Assembly: GCF_008373765.1 (NCBI RefSeq) | Contig: NZ_VUJW01000008.1 | Location: 1 to 64,000 of the forward strand | Direction of reading: 5' to 3' | Length of the DNA: 64,000 bases | Origin: Nocardioides antri | Lineage (GTDB): Bacteria; Actinomycetota; Actinomycetes; Propionibacteriales; Nocardioidaceae | Shown: positions 15,189-23,235 of the stretch, one piece after another | Layout: the number at the start of each line of letters is the position of its first letter | Numbering within the stretch: the stretch's first letter is position 1 | Notes under the pieces: model-generated | What the model saw: the letters and a program-made list of their open reading frames with translations, nothing else | Database searches by the model: none | What the model was told of the DNA's origin: nothing | Translations under genes and position numbers: made by a program

Positions 15189-15932
15189 ATGAAGGCCGAC
15201 CCCGATGCCCAGCTGAAGCTGCTCGACCTCCAGAAGCTCGACGCGGCGGCCGACAAGCTGCGGCACCAGCGGGCGCACCTGCCCGAGAACGCCGAGATCG
15301 CCACGCTGACCGTCCGCCGGTCCGACGTGCTGGGCCGGTCCCGCGACCAGCAGATCGTCGTCGACGACCTCACTGCTGCGCAGAAGAAGGCCGATGCCGA
15401 CGTGGAGCAGGTGAAGGCACGCCGCAAGCGCGACCAGGACCGGATGGACCAGGGGCTGATCAGCAACCCGAAGGACCTCGAGCGGATGCAGCACGAGCTC
15501 GCTTCGCTCGAGCGCCGCATCGTGACGCTGGAGGACGAGGAGCTCGAGGTCATGGAGGACCTCGAGGCCGCCCAGACCGAGCTCGCCGCCATGCGCACCG
15601 ACCTCGCCGAGACCGAGGAGAAGCTGGCGTCGCTTACCGAGGCCCGGGACGGCCGGTACGCCGAGATCGACGCCGACCTGCAGCGGATCGCGGGCGAACG
15701 CGCACCTCTCGTGGCGGCACTGCCCGACGACCTCCTCGCGCTCTACGAGCGCCTGCGGGAGAACAAGAACGGCGTCGGCGCGGCCGAGCTCCGGGCCCGC
15801 CAGTGCAGCGGCTGCATGATGAGCCTCGACGCCGCCGAGCTCTCCGGGATCCGCGGCAAGGCGGAGGATGAGGTCGTCCGCTGCGAGCAGTGCCAGCGGA
15901 TCCTGGTCCGCACCAGCGAGAGCGGGCTCTGA
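15189..15932 (+). CDS. Coiled-coil C4 zinc-ribbon protein (DUF164 family)
   Basis: 247 residues: a long coiled coil (about 25-185, rich in Glu, Lys, Arg and Leu with QGLISNPKDLERMQHEL in the turn) and a C-terminal zinc ribbon with two Cys pairs, QCSGCMMSL and RCEQCQRIL. This is the family of Rv2229c and chlamydial CT398, thought to be a nucleic-acid or protein-binding scaffold. The ATG at 15189 is preceded by GAGAGAGGGG. It lies 13 bases after the Nif3-like gene and 1 base before the RNase HI fusion, pointing to co-transcription. Confidence 0.92.
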   Translation: MKADPDAQLKLLDLQKLDAAADKLRHQRAHLPENAEIATLTVRRSDVLGRSRDQQIVVDDLTAAQKKADADVEQVKARRKRDQDRMDQGLISNPKDLERMQHELASLERRIVTLEDEELEVMEDLEAAQTELAAMRTDLAETEEKLASLTEARDGRYAEIDADLQRIAGERAPLVAALPDDLLALYERLRENKNGVGAAELRARQCSGCMMSLDAAELSGIRGKAEDEVVRCEQCQRILVRTSESGL

Positions 15933-15933
15933 G

Positions 15934-17169
15934 GTGGCGGACCGCCCCGCCGGTCCGCGGTCGGTCGTCATCGAGGCCGACGGCGGCTCCCGCGGCAACC
16001 CCGGGCCGTCGGCGTACGGCGCCGTGCTCAAGGACGCCGAGACCGGAGAGGTCATCGCGGAGGACGGCCGCACGCTCGGCATCGCGACCAACAACGTCGC
16101 GGAGTACTCCGGGCTGATCGCCGGCCTCCGGCTCGCCGAGCTCTACGCCCCCGGCGCCGACATCGAGGTCCGGATGGACTCGAAGCTGGTCGTCGAGCAG
16201 ATGAGCGGCCGGTGGAAGATCAAGCACCCTGACATGCGCCCGCTGGCGATGGAGGCCAACCGCCTCGCGCCGTTCGGCACGACCTACACCTGGGTGCCGC
16301 GCGAGCAGAACAAGCACGCCGACCGGCTCGCCAACGAGGCGCTCGACGGCAAGCGGGACGGGGTCACCGTGGCCGCAGGGTCGGCAGCGGACCGCGAGCC
16401 GGACGAGCCCGAGTCGCTGATCGAGGAGATCGAGAGCCCCGACCCCGCCGTCGTGGAGGAGGTCGCGGGCAAGCGGGCGGAGGAGGCCGCGGGCGCGCCG
16501 ACGACCCTCGTGCTGCTGCGCCACGGCGTCACCGCGCACACCTCCGGCCGGCGGTTCTCCGGCGGGCTCGGTGGCGACAACCCAGGCCTGAGCGACGAGG
16601 GCCGCGCGCAGGTGCGGGCCGCGGCCGGATGGCTGGTGGAGCTCAAGGACCGGATCGACGCCGTGGTCTGCTCACCGGTGCGGCGTACCCGCGAGTCGGC
16701 CGAGATCGTGGCCGCCGAGCTCGGGCTGCCGGTCGAGGAGGAGCCCGGCTTCGCCGAGATGGAGTTCGGCGCCTGGGACGGGCTGTCCTTCGTCGAGGTG
16801 GCGGAGAAGCACAAGGAGAGTCTCGATGCGTGGCTGGGGGACCTCGACGCCGCGCCGCCGGGCGGGGAGTCGTTCCGGACCGTCGAGACGCGGGTCCTGG
16901 CCGGCCTCGACCGGGTCCTGGAGCAGCACGCGGGGCGCACGGTGGTGGTGGTCAGCCATGTCACGCCGATCAAGACCCTCGTCGCGAGCGTGCTCGGTGC
17001 GCCGCTCGACGCCGTGTTCAAGATGGAGCTGAGCCCCGCCTCGGTGACGGTCCTCTCGTTCTTCCCCGACCCGTCCGCTCCGGAGGGCACGGCCCGCCGG
17101 GGCTCGCTGCGGCTCTACAACGCGCTGCCGCCGGGGGACAGGACCCTGCTCGACACCGGTCGTTGGTGA
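15934..17169 (+). CDS. Bifunctional RNase HI / alpha-ribazole phosphatase
   Basis: A 411-residue fusion. The N-terminal domain (about 1-140) is RNase HI: EADGGSRGNPGPSAYG, NNVAEYSGLIAGL, MDSKLVVEQMSG and a final KHADRLANEAL give the Asp-Glu-Asp-Asp active site. An acidic linker (about 150-190) leads to a histidine phosphatase domain beginning LVLLRHGVTAH, with the second catalytic His in VVVSHVTPIK. The mycobacterial homologue Rv2228c has both RNase H and CobC-like phosphatase activity, so this gene links RNA/DNA hybrid removal to the last dephosphorylation of the B12 nucleotide loop. GTG at 15934 is the start, one base after the preceding stop. Confidence 0.93.
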   Translation: MADRPAGPRSVVIEADGGSRGNPGPSAYGAVLKDAETGEVIAEDGRTLGIATNNVAEYSGLIAGLRLAELYAPGADIEVRMDSKLVVEQMSGRWKIKHPDMRPLAMEANRLAPFGTTYTWVPREQNKHADRLANEALDGKRDGVTVAAGSAADREPDEPESLIEEIESPDPAVVEEVAGKRAEEAAGAPTTLVLLRHGVTAHTSGRRFSGGLGGDNPGLSDEGRAQVRAAAGWLVELKDRIDAVVCSPVRRTRESAEIVAAELGLPVEEEPGFAEMEFGAWDGLSFVEVAEKHKESLDAWLGDLDAAPPGGESFRTVETRVLAGLDRVLEQHAGRTVVVVSHVTPIKTLVASVLGAPLDAVFKMELSPASVTVLSFFPDPSAPEGTARRGSLRLYNALPPGDRTLLDTGRW

Positions 17170-17231
17170 CCTAGCCCCGGACGCCCGCCACGACGGACCG
17201 GTCGCTCCCCGCGGACGGCCGCGCACGATCG

Positions 17232-18272
17232 ATGCACACTGGAGGCGTGGGCGTTTCGCCCCGGCCGAGCCGGCGGACCAATGTGGCGCTCCTCGTGCTG
17301 CTCACGGGGGCGTTCGTCACCGGTCTGGTGGCCTTCGGGACCGAAGGCTCGCCCGAGTCCAGGATCGTGAGCGTCGCCCACGGCGTCCTGGGTCTCGCGA
17401 TCCTCGTGCTCGCGCCGTGGAAGAGCGTGATCGTGCGCGGGGGACTGCGTCGGCGCCGCCCCCATGCGCTCGCCATCGCCTTCGCGGTCGTCGTCGTGGT
17501 CAGCCTGCTGGCCGGCGTGGCGCACGCAACGATCGGTCCGCTCGAGGTGGCCGGCGTCAGCGCGCTCGACATCCACGTCGGCGCCGCGGTCACCGCAGTG
17601 CCGCTGGCAGTCGGCCATGTGATCCGCCGCCCGCAGCGACTGCGGGCGGCCGACCTGTCCCGGCGTACGGCGTTGCGGGCGATCGCGGTCGGCGGCTTCG
17701 CCGCCCTCGCGTACGGCGCGGTGGAGACCGTCTCCTCGGTCGTCGGTCTCCCCGGCGCCCGGCGCCGCGGGACCGGGTCCTACGAGGTCGGGTCCGGCGT
17801 GCCGTCCGCGATGCCGGTCACCCAGTGGTTCACCGACGACGTGCCCGGCATCGACCCGGACTCCTACGAGCTGGCGGTCGTGCGGCCCGACGCGGAGGCC
17901 CGACGGCTCCGCTACGTCGACCTGCTCGCGATGGTCGAGGCGACCGAGACGGTGGTCCTGGACTGCACCGGCGGGTGGTGGGCCGAGCAGACGTGGCGGG
18001 GGATCCGGCTGGAGACCTTGCTCGGGCCGCTCGAAAGCGGGTCGGTCCTGATCCGCTCCGTGACCGGCTACAGCCGGCGCTTCGCACCGGAGGACGTCGG
18101 GTCGCTGCTGCTCGCCACCCACGTCGGCGGCATCCCGCTCTCGCCCGGCCACGGAGCGCCCGTCAGGCTGGTCGTCCCCGGCCGCCGAGGGTTCTGGTGG
18201 GTCAAGTGGGTCTCGCAGGTGAGCGTCGAGCCGGACCCCGCATGGGTCCAGTCGCCGTTCCCCCTGCAGTGA
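17232..18272 (+). CDS. Membrane-anchored sulfite-oxidase-type molybdopterin protein
   Basis: 346 residues: four membrane helices (about 18-36, 46-62, 78-98, 108-130), a positively charged loop with SRRTALR (143-149), a fifth helix (149-171), then an extracytoplasmic domain of the oxidoreductase molybdopterin-binding family. The likely molybdenum ligand is Cys245 in VVLDCTGGWWAEQTW, followed by WRGIRLETLL; RGFWWVKWVSQV is also typical. The twin-Arg motif before the last helix suggests that the first four helices use Sec and the folded cofactor domain uses Tat. Substrate unknown. A GTG at 17247 is an alternative start. Confidence 0.82.
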   Translation: MHTGGVGVSPRPSRRTNVALLVLLTGAFVTGLVAFGTEGSPESRIVSVAHGVLGLAILVLAPWKSVIVRGGLRRRRPHALAIAFAVVVVVSLLAGVAHATIGPLEVAGVSALDIHVGAAVTAVPLAVGHVIRRPQRLRAADLSRRTALRAIAVGGFAALAYGAVETVSSVVGLPGARRRGTGSYEVGSGVPSAMPVTQWFTDDVPGIDPDSYELAVVRPDAEARRLRYVDLLAMVEATETVVLDCTGGWWAEQTWRGIRLETLLGPLESGSVLIRSVTGYSRRFAPEDVGSLLLATHVGGIPLSPGHGAPVRLVVPGRRGFWWVKWVSQVSVEPDPAWVQSPFPLQ

Positions 18273-18284
18273 GCGACCGTCGCG

Positions 18285-19064
18285 CTAGACCTCGGTCACC
18301 ACGACGTCGAGCTGCGTGCCCTTCTTGGTCTCCTCCGCGACCTCGACCTTCCAGCCGAGGTCGGTGAGGACGTCGGCCAGCGCGCCGGGCGTCCGCGGAT
18401 CGCGGCCGTCCTCGAGCAGGTCCCGAACCAGGCGGCCCTTCGTCGCCTTGTTGAAGTGGCTCACCACCTGGCGCCGGCCGGCGACCTCGTGGAGGACGCG
18501 GACGGTTGCAACCCGCGGGGCGAGCTCGGCGGGCGGGCGCCAGAACCCGGCGTACATGCTCGACCGCAGGTCGACCAGGAGGCCCTTGCCCATCGCGTCG
18601 GTGACGGCGGGCCCGAGCGACTCGCGCCACAGCCCGGCCACCGGGCCGAGGCCGGGCACGGTCGCGTCGCCGGAGAGCCGGTACGCCGGGATCCGGTCGC
18701 CGACGCGCACCAGCCCGAACAGGCTGGACGTGATCGCCAGCCGGGAGGCGGCGCGTCGCTTCGCGGTGGGGGAGAGCGAGTCGAGCCCGAGGGCCTCGTA
18801 GAGCACGCCGTCGTAGATCTGGTCGGCGCGCGCCGTCGGCGCGTCGGCCAGCGTCGCGTTGCGCTGGATCAGGTCGAGCTGGGTCCGGGACAGGCCGAGC
18901 ACGGTCGCGGCGTGGTCCGGCTGGTCACGGCACAGGGCGACCAGCGCGTCGAGCACTCGCTCCCGGGCGGGCGTCAACGACGGCAGCGACAGGGCCCCCA
19001 GCTCCAGCGGTCGGCCCCGGCCCGGAGCGGCTTTGCCCTCGCTCGGCGGCAGCAGGATCAACAT
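18285..19064 (-). CDS. yaaA: Peroxide stress protein YaaA family (DUF328)
   Basis: 259 residues starting MLILLPPSEGKAAPGRG, the signature of YaaA/DUF328. Other conserved pieces are LDLIQRNATLADAPT, DQIYDGVLYEALGLDSL, SSLFGLVRVGDRIPAYRLS and SHFNKATKGRLVRDLL. In E. coli YaaA lowers free iron and limits DNA damage during peroxide stress; the biochemical activity is uncertain. The ATG at 19064 is used because the family begins exactly there. The gene converges on the molybdopterin gene and is divergent from the RNB nuclease. Confidence 0.9.
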   Translation of the reverse strand: MLILLPPSEGKAAPGRGRPLELGALSLPSLTPARERVLDALVALCRDQPDHAATVLGLSRTQLDLIQRNATLADAPTARADQIYDGVLYEALGLDSLSPTAKRRAASRLAITSSLFGLVRVGDRIPAYRLSGDATVPGLGPVAGLWRESLGPAVTDAMGKGLLVDLRSSMYAGFWRPPAELAPRVATVRVLHEVAGRRQVVSHFNKATKGRLVRDLLEDGRDPRTPGALADVLTDLGWKVEVAEETKKGTQLDVVVTEV

Positions 19065-19141
19065 CGGGACCCACCCTAGTGGGCCAACGCCGCTGGTCCA
19101 GCGGATGAGCGGAAGGTGAACGCAGATCGGCTCCGCCTCGC

Positions 19142-19156
19142 GGTTTCGACAGGCTG
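19142..19156 (+). repeat. TCGACAGGCT repeat upstream of the RNB gene
   Basis: GGTTTCGACAGGCTG, a partial copy of the dispersed TCTCGACAGGCTCGA element, in the leader 23 bases before the RNB nuclease start. Confidence 0.45.
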
Positions 19157-19178
19157 CGGCCCGGTTAGGGTCGGGGGC

Positions 19179-20615
19179 ATGCCGAGCAACCTCGTGGTCC
19201 GCGTCGAGACGAGCTCCGAGGCGTTCCGGGCCGCCCTCGCGAAGGTGGAGGAGGAGCTCGAGCTGCCGGCCGAGTTCCCGCCCGAGGTGCTGCAGGCGGC
19301 GGAGCGGGCGGCGGCCGACCCGGCGCTGCCGGATCTCGACCGGACGGACATCGCGTTCCTGACGATCGACCCGGAAGGCTCGATGGACCTCGACCAGGCG
19401 CTCCACCTCGAGCGCACCGCCGACGGGTTCCTCGTGCACTACGCCATCGCGGACGTCGCGGCGTTCGTCCGCCCGGGCGACCCGGTCGACGTCGAGGCCC
19501 ACACCCGCGGAGAGACGCTCTACGGCGCCGAGACCCGGATCCCGCTGCACCCGCCCGCGTTGTCCGAGGGCGCCGCCTCGCTCCTGCCCGACCAGACCCG
19601 GCCGGCCCTGCTCTGGTCGATCACCCTCGACCGGACGGGCGCGCCCACCGACGTCACGGTCGAGCGAGCCCTGGTGCGCTCCCGCGAGCGCTGGACGTAC
19701 GCCGCCGCGCAGACCGCGCTCGAGGACGGCACTGCCGGCGAGGTGCTGCAGCTGCTGCGCGAGGTCGGGCAGCTCCGCGAGCAGCACGAGCAGGAGCGCG
19801 GCGGCATCTCCCTGCCGCTGCCCGAGCAGGAGGTGCTCGTCAGCGACGACGGGGACTTCCGGCTCGAGCTCCGCCGGCAGCTGCCGGTCGAGCTCTGGAA
19901 CGCGCAGATCTCGCTCCTGACCGGGATGGCCGCGGCGCAGCTGATGATCGACGGCAAGGTCGGCCTCCTCCGCACCCTCCCGCCGGCCGACCCCCGCGAC
20001 GTCGAGCGCCTGCACCGGGTCGCGAAGGGACTCGGCATCGAGTGGGCCGACGGCACGCCGTACGACGCCTTCATCCGCTCCCTCGACACGACCAAGCCCT
20101 CCCACCAGGCGATGGTCGTGGCCTGCACCCGGCTGCTGCGTGGCAGCGGCTACGCCGCGTTCGACGGGGAGCTGCCGGCCCAGCCCCAGCACGCCGCGAT
20201 CGCGGCCCCCTACGCCCACGTCACCGCGCCGCTCCGCCGCCTCGGCGACCGCTACGCCGGCGAGGTCTGCCTCGCGCTGTGCGCCGGTCACCCCGTGCCC
20301 GACTGGGTCCTGACCGCGCTGCCCGACCTGCCGAGGACGCTGGAGGACTCCGCGCGCCGCGCCGGGTCCTACGAGCGGGCGGTGCTCGACGTGATCGAGG
20401 CGGGTCTGCTCGCGGGACGGGTCGGGGAGGAGTTCGCCGGTGTGATCACCAGCGTCCACGAGGACGACCACAGCAAGGGCGTCGTCGTCCTGTCCGAGAT
20501 CGGCGTCGAGGCGCCCGTCGTCGGTGACGGCGAGCTCCCGCTCGGCACCCACGTCAGGGTGCGGCTGGTGACCGCCGACCTGGCGACCCGCAAGGTGGAG
20601 CTCCGCCTTGGCTGA
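19179..20615 (+). CDS. RNB-domain 3'-5' exoribonuclease, minimal form
   Basis: A 478-residue protein of the RNase II/R family. The catalytic core shows LDRTDIAFLTIDPEGSMDLDQALHLE with the metal-binding Asp cluster, HYAIADVAAFVRPGDPVD, TLYGAETRIPLHP and APYAHVTAPLRRLGDRY. There is little room for the N-terminal cold-shock domains or the C-terminal S1 domain of RNase R/II, so this is the short actinobacterial form. It would degrade RNA from the 3' end; specificity is unknown. The ATG at 19179 follows a GGTCGGGGG stretch. The stop lies inside the start of cobU. Confidence 0.88.
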   Translation: MPSNLVVRVETSSEAFRAALAKVEEELELPAEFPPEVLQAAERAAADPALPDLDRTDIAFLTIDPEGSMDLDQALHLERTADGFLVHYAIADVAAFVRPGDPVDVEAHTRGETLYGAETRIPLHPPALSEGAASLLPDQTRPALLWSITLDRTGAPTDVTVERALVRSRERWTYAAAQTALEDGTAGEVLQLLREVGQLREQHEQERGGISLPLPEQEVLVSDDGDFRLELRRQLPVELWNAQISLLTGMAAAQLMIDGKVGLLRTLPPADPRDVERLHRVAKGLGIEWADGTPYDAFIRSLDTTKPSHQAMVVACTRLLRGSGYAAFDGELPAQPQHAAIAAPYAHVTAPLRRLGDRYAGEVCLALCAGHPVPDWVLTALPDLPRTLEDSARRAGSYERAVLDVIEAGLLAGRVGEEFAGVITSVHEDDHSKGVVVLSEIGVEAPVVGDGELPLGTHVRVRLVTADLATRKVELRLG

Positions 20616-21165
20616 GGGTCTCGACAAGCTCGACCAGCGGAGTGGCCTGGTCCTCGTCACCGGCGGCGTCCGGTCCGGGAAGTCGCTGCACGCGGAGTCC
20701 CTCCTCGCCGGCGAGCCGACCACGACGTACGTCGCCGCCGGACCGACCTACGACGACGCCGACTGGCACGCCCGCGTCGCGCGGCACCGCGAGCGCCGAC
20801 CGGACACCTGGACGACCGTCGAGACCAGCGACGTCGCCGTGGCCCTCGCCGAGGCGACCGGGCCCGTGCTCGTCGACTGCCTCGGCACCTGGCTCGACGC
20901 GATCCTGGCCAAGGCCGGCCTCTGGGAGGCGCCGTCCCCCGAGATCGAGGACTACGTCGCCGCCCGCACGACCGGCGTCGTCGCCACGCTCCGGGCCGCG
21001 ACCACGCCGATCGTCCTCGTCACCAACGAGGTCGGCCTGGGGGTCGTGCCCGAGCACCGGTCCGGCCGGCTCTTCCGCGACCTCCTCGGCACCGTCAACC
21101 AGCGGGTCGCCGGGGTGTGCGACGAGGTGCACCTGGTCGTCGCCGGGCGAGTCCTGAGGCTCTAG
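20608..21165 (+). CDS. cobU: Adenosylcobinamide kinase / guanylyltransferase (CobU/CobP)
   Basis: 185 residues; phosphorylates adenosylcobinamide and then transfers GMP to it. Motifs: P-loop TGGVRSGKS (18-26), TYVAAGPTYDDADWHARVARHRERR, whose second His is in the position of the guanylylated His, LVDCLGTWLDAIL and VTNEVGLGVVPEH. The start appears to be the TTG at 20608, overlapping the RNB stop by eight bases; no ATG or GTG follows before the P-loop. The first residues (EGLDKLDQRSG) are encoded by a dispersed repeat at 20616-20640. It converges on cobS with a 4-base overlap of the two stops. Confidence 0.92.
   Translation: MAEGLDKLDQRSGLVLVTGGVRSGKSLHAESLLAGEPTTTYVAAGPTYDDADWHARVARHRERRPDTWTTVETSDVAVALAEATGPVLVDCLGTWLDAILAKAGLWEAPSPEIEDYVAARTTGVVATLRAATTPIVLVTNEVGLGVVPEHRSGRLFRDLLGTVNQRVAGVCDEVHLVVAGRVLRL
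20616..20640 (+). repeat. TCTCGACAAGCTCGACCAGCGG repeat at the cobU start
   Basis: A copy of the dispersed TCTCGACAGGCTCGACCACC element with one change in the core, directly after the RNB stop and encoding the N-terminal tail of CobU. Confidence 0.55.
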
Positions 21166-21932
21166 GTCCAGGCGCCGGCGAGGGCGACCAGCAGGGTCAG
21201 CAGCGCCAGCTCGATCGCCGCGCCGTAGACGTCGCCGGTGACCCCGCCGAACCGGCGCACGGCGCGCCCCACGAGCAGGATCACGACGAGCGCGGCAAGG
21301 CCGACGGCGAGCGGACCCCGCCACGGGTGCACGAGGGTCGCGGCGGCGGCCAGCCCGGCCCAGCCGAGCAGCGTCCACCAGCCCGGCACCCGTCCGGTGA
21401 AGGTCGAGCCGAGGCCGTCCGGCCGGGCGGGCGGGACGCCGGTTGCGCAGGTGATCCAGAGCGCGGCCCGCGAGGCGCAGACGGCCGCGCCGGCGACGAC
21501 GGCCGACCGGACGTCGCCGACGAACGTGGCGAGCGCCGCGGCCTGGGCCCCGAGCACGAGCACGATGGCGACCACGCCGGCCGGGCCCGCCGTACCGCTC
21601 TTCATGACGGCCAGCGACCGCTCGCGGTCGTACGACGCGGTGAGCCCGTCGGCGACGTCGGACAGGCCGTCGAGGTGCAGCGCCCGGGTGCCCAGCGCGA
21701 GGACGCCGAGGGCGACCACGGCCACCGCCAGCGCGGGCACGGTCGTCTGCGCACCGCCCCACAGGATCGCGCCGACCACCGCGCCGAGGGGGAGCGCCGC
21801 AAGCGGCGCGAGGAGCAGGGCGCCGGTGGCGACGCCGGGCGTCACTCGCAGCACCGCAGGCACGGGGACGGCCGTCAGCATCCCGAGCGCCAGCCGCAGA
21901 CTGCGCCCGGCGACGGCCGGCTCGGAGGTCAC
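21162..21932 (-). CDS. cobS: Adenosylcobinamide-GDP ribazoletransferase (cobalamin synthase)
   Basis: A polytopic membrane enzyme of 256 residues that joins adenosylcobinamide-GDP to alpha-ribazole (phosphate), the last joining step of B12 synthesis. The Asp-rich active-site motif ALHLDGLSDVADGL (about residues 82-95) and AVMKSGTAGPAGVVA are diagnostic; about seven hydrophobic segments follow. The GTG at 21932 is chosen, four bases after the cobT stop, because the family begins here; the ORF extension upstream is a cobT shadow. Named cobS in the Salmonella system, cobV in Pseudomonas. Confidence 0.92.
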   Translation of the reverse strand: MTSEPAVAGRSLRLALGMLTAVPVPAVLRVTPGVATGALLLAPLAALPLGAVVGAILWGGAQTTVPALAVAVVALGVLALGTRALHLDGLSDVADGLTASYDRERSLAVMKSGTAGPAGVVAIVLVLGAQAAALATFVGDVRSAVVAGAAVCASRAALWITCATGVPPARPDGLGSTFTGRVPGWWTLLGWAGLAAAATLVHPWRGPLAVGLAALVVILLVGRAVRRFGGVTGDVYGAAIELALLTLLVALAGAWT

Positions 21933-21936
21933 GGGT

Positions 21937-22995
21937 TCACTGGGGCGGCAGCAGGTCGACGAGCAGAGCGACGTCGCGCAGGACGGCGACCGCCGAGCGC
22001 AGGACGGGCACGGCGGCGACCGCACCGGAGCCCTCGCCGAGCCGCAGGCCGAGGTCGAGCACGGGCTCCAGGCCGAGCTTCGCGAGGGCCAGCGCCTGGG
22101 CGGGCTCGGTCGACCGGTGGCCGGCGGCGAACCACGCCGCGGCGCCCGGCGCCATCCGGTCCGCTGTGAGCGCGCAGGCGACCGACATCAGGCCGTCGAG
22201 CAGCACCGGCACCCCGCGCGCGGCGGCCTGCGCCAGGTAGCCCGTGGTCCCCGCCAGGTCCGCGCTCCCGAGCGCGGTGAGCGTGTCGACGGGGTCGAGG
22301 ACGCGGTCGCCCGCCCGGTCGAGGGCCTGCTGCACGATCGCCACCTTGCGGGCCCAGGTCGCGTCGTCGATGCCGGTCCCGCGGCCGGTCACCTCGGTGG
22401 CCGGGATCCCGAGGGCGGCGGCGACGAGAGCGGCCGCCGGGGTGGTGTTGCCGATGCCCATGTCGCCGCTCAGCAAGAGCTGGCCGCCGGCGTCGATCTC
22501 CTCGTCGGCGACAGCGCGGCCCGCCTCGATCGCCTGCCGGGTCTCGTCGGGGGTGAGGGCGTCCTCGAGGTGGATCGCGCCGCTGCTCCGTCGCACCTTC
22601 CGGGCCCGGACCTCCGCCGGCACGCCCTCGAGGTCGTCGTCGACCCCGAGGTCGAGCACCCGCACCCGGACGCCGTGGGCGGCGGAGAGCGCCGAGACGC
22701 CCGCCAACCCCTTGACGAAGGTGCGCACCATGGCGCCGGTGATCTCGGGCGGGTACGCCGACACGCCGTGCCGCGCGACGCCGTGGTCGCCGGCGAAGAT
22801 CACCAGCCGGACGTCCGTCAGCGGTGCCGGCGGCACCTGACCCTGCGCCGCGGCCAGCCAGACGGCGAGGTCGCCGAGCCGCCCGAGCGCACCTGCGGGC
22901 GTTGCCAGCCCGGCCAGCCGTTCCGCCGCGGCGGCGGCGACGGCGGGGTCGGGCGGGAGAACGGAGGCTCCGGTCGTGGAGGGGCGATCGGCCAT
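21937..22995 (-). CDS. cobT: Nicotinate-nucleotide-dimethylbenzimidazole phosphoribosyltransferase (CobT/CobU)
   Basis: 352 residues. Activates dimethylbenzimidazole by moving ribose-phosphate from nicotinate mononucleotide, giving alpha-ribazole phosphate. Motifs: FAGDHGVARHGVSAYPPEIT, LSGDMGIGNTTPAAAL, EVTGRGTGID, and the C-terminal RLGEGSGAVAAVPVL where the Glu is the catalytic base in CobT. It is co-transcribed with cobS (four-base gap) and probably follows a 38-codon membrane-protein gene. The product of bluB (6213-6839) is its substrate, and the phosphatase half of the RNase HI fusion (15934-17169) can act on its product. Confidence 0.94.
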   Translation of the reverse strand: MADRPSTTGASVLPPDPAVAAAAAERLAGLATPAGALGRLGDLAVWLAAAQGQVPPAPLTDVRLVIFAGDHGVARHGVSAYPPEITGAMVRTFVKGLAGVSALSAAHGVRVRVLDLGVDDDLEGVPAEVRARKVRRSSGAIHLEDALTPDETRQAIEAGRAVADEEIDAGGQLLLSGDMGIGNTTPAAALVAAALGIPATEVTGRGTGIDDATWARKVAIVQQALDRAGDRVLDPVDTLTALGSADLAGTTGYLAQAAARGVPVLLDGLMSVACALTADRMAPGAAAWFAAGHRSTEPAQALALAKLGLEPVLDLGLRLGEGSGAVAAVPVLRSAVAVLRDVALLVDLLPPQ

Positions 22996-23024
22996 GGGGG
23001 GAACCTATCGCCCTGCCTCCGGCG

Positions 23025-23141
23025 TCACGCGAAGAGCAGCACCACCGCGGAGAGGATCGCCAGGATCGTGAGGAGCATCATGATGCCCGCGGACTCCGCT
23101 GCCTCAGCGGACTCGTCCATCTCCGGAACGTTCGTTGTCAT
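23025..23141 (-). CDS. 38-residue single-helix membrane protein
   Basis: Short gene read from the sequence: MTTNVPEMDESAEAAESAG, then a hydrophobic run IMMLLTILAILSAVVLLFA and a stop. The polar acidic N-terminus and one clean C-terminal membrane helix argue for a real product. It is 29 bases upstream of cobT on the same strand and could be co-transcribed. I do not recognise a family. It might be a small partner of the membrane enzyme CobS, or unrelated. Confidence 0.55.
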   Translation of the reverse strand: MTTNVPEMDESAEAAESAGIMMLLTILAILSAVVLLFA

Positions 23142-23235
23142 TGCTCATCACCCTGAGGATCGTTACCCGGGTCCTTGCCGACCACACGCGTCAGTCCATT
23201 TCCAGGACCTGAGCCGGCTCTGGGAGGCTGTGGCC

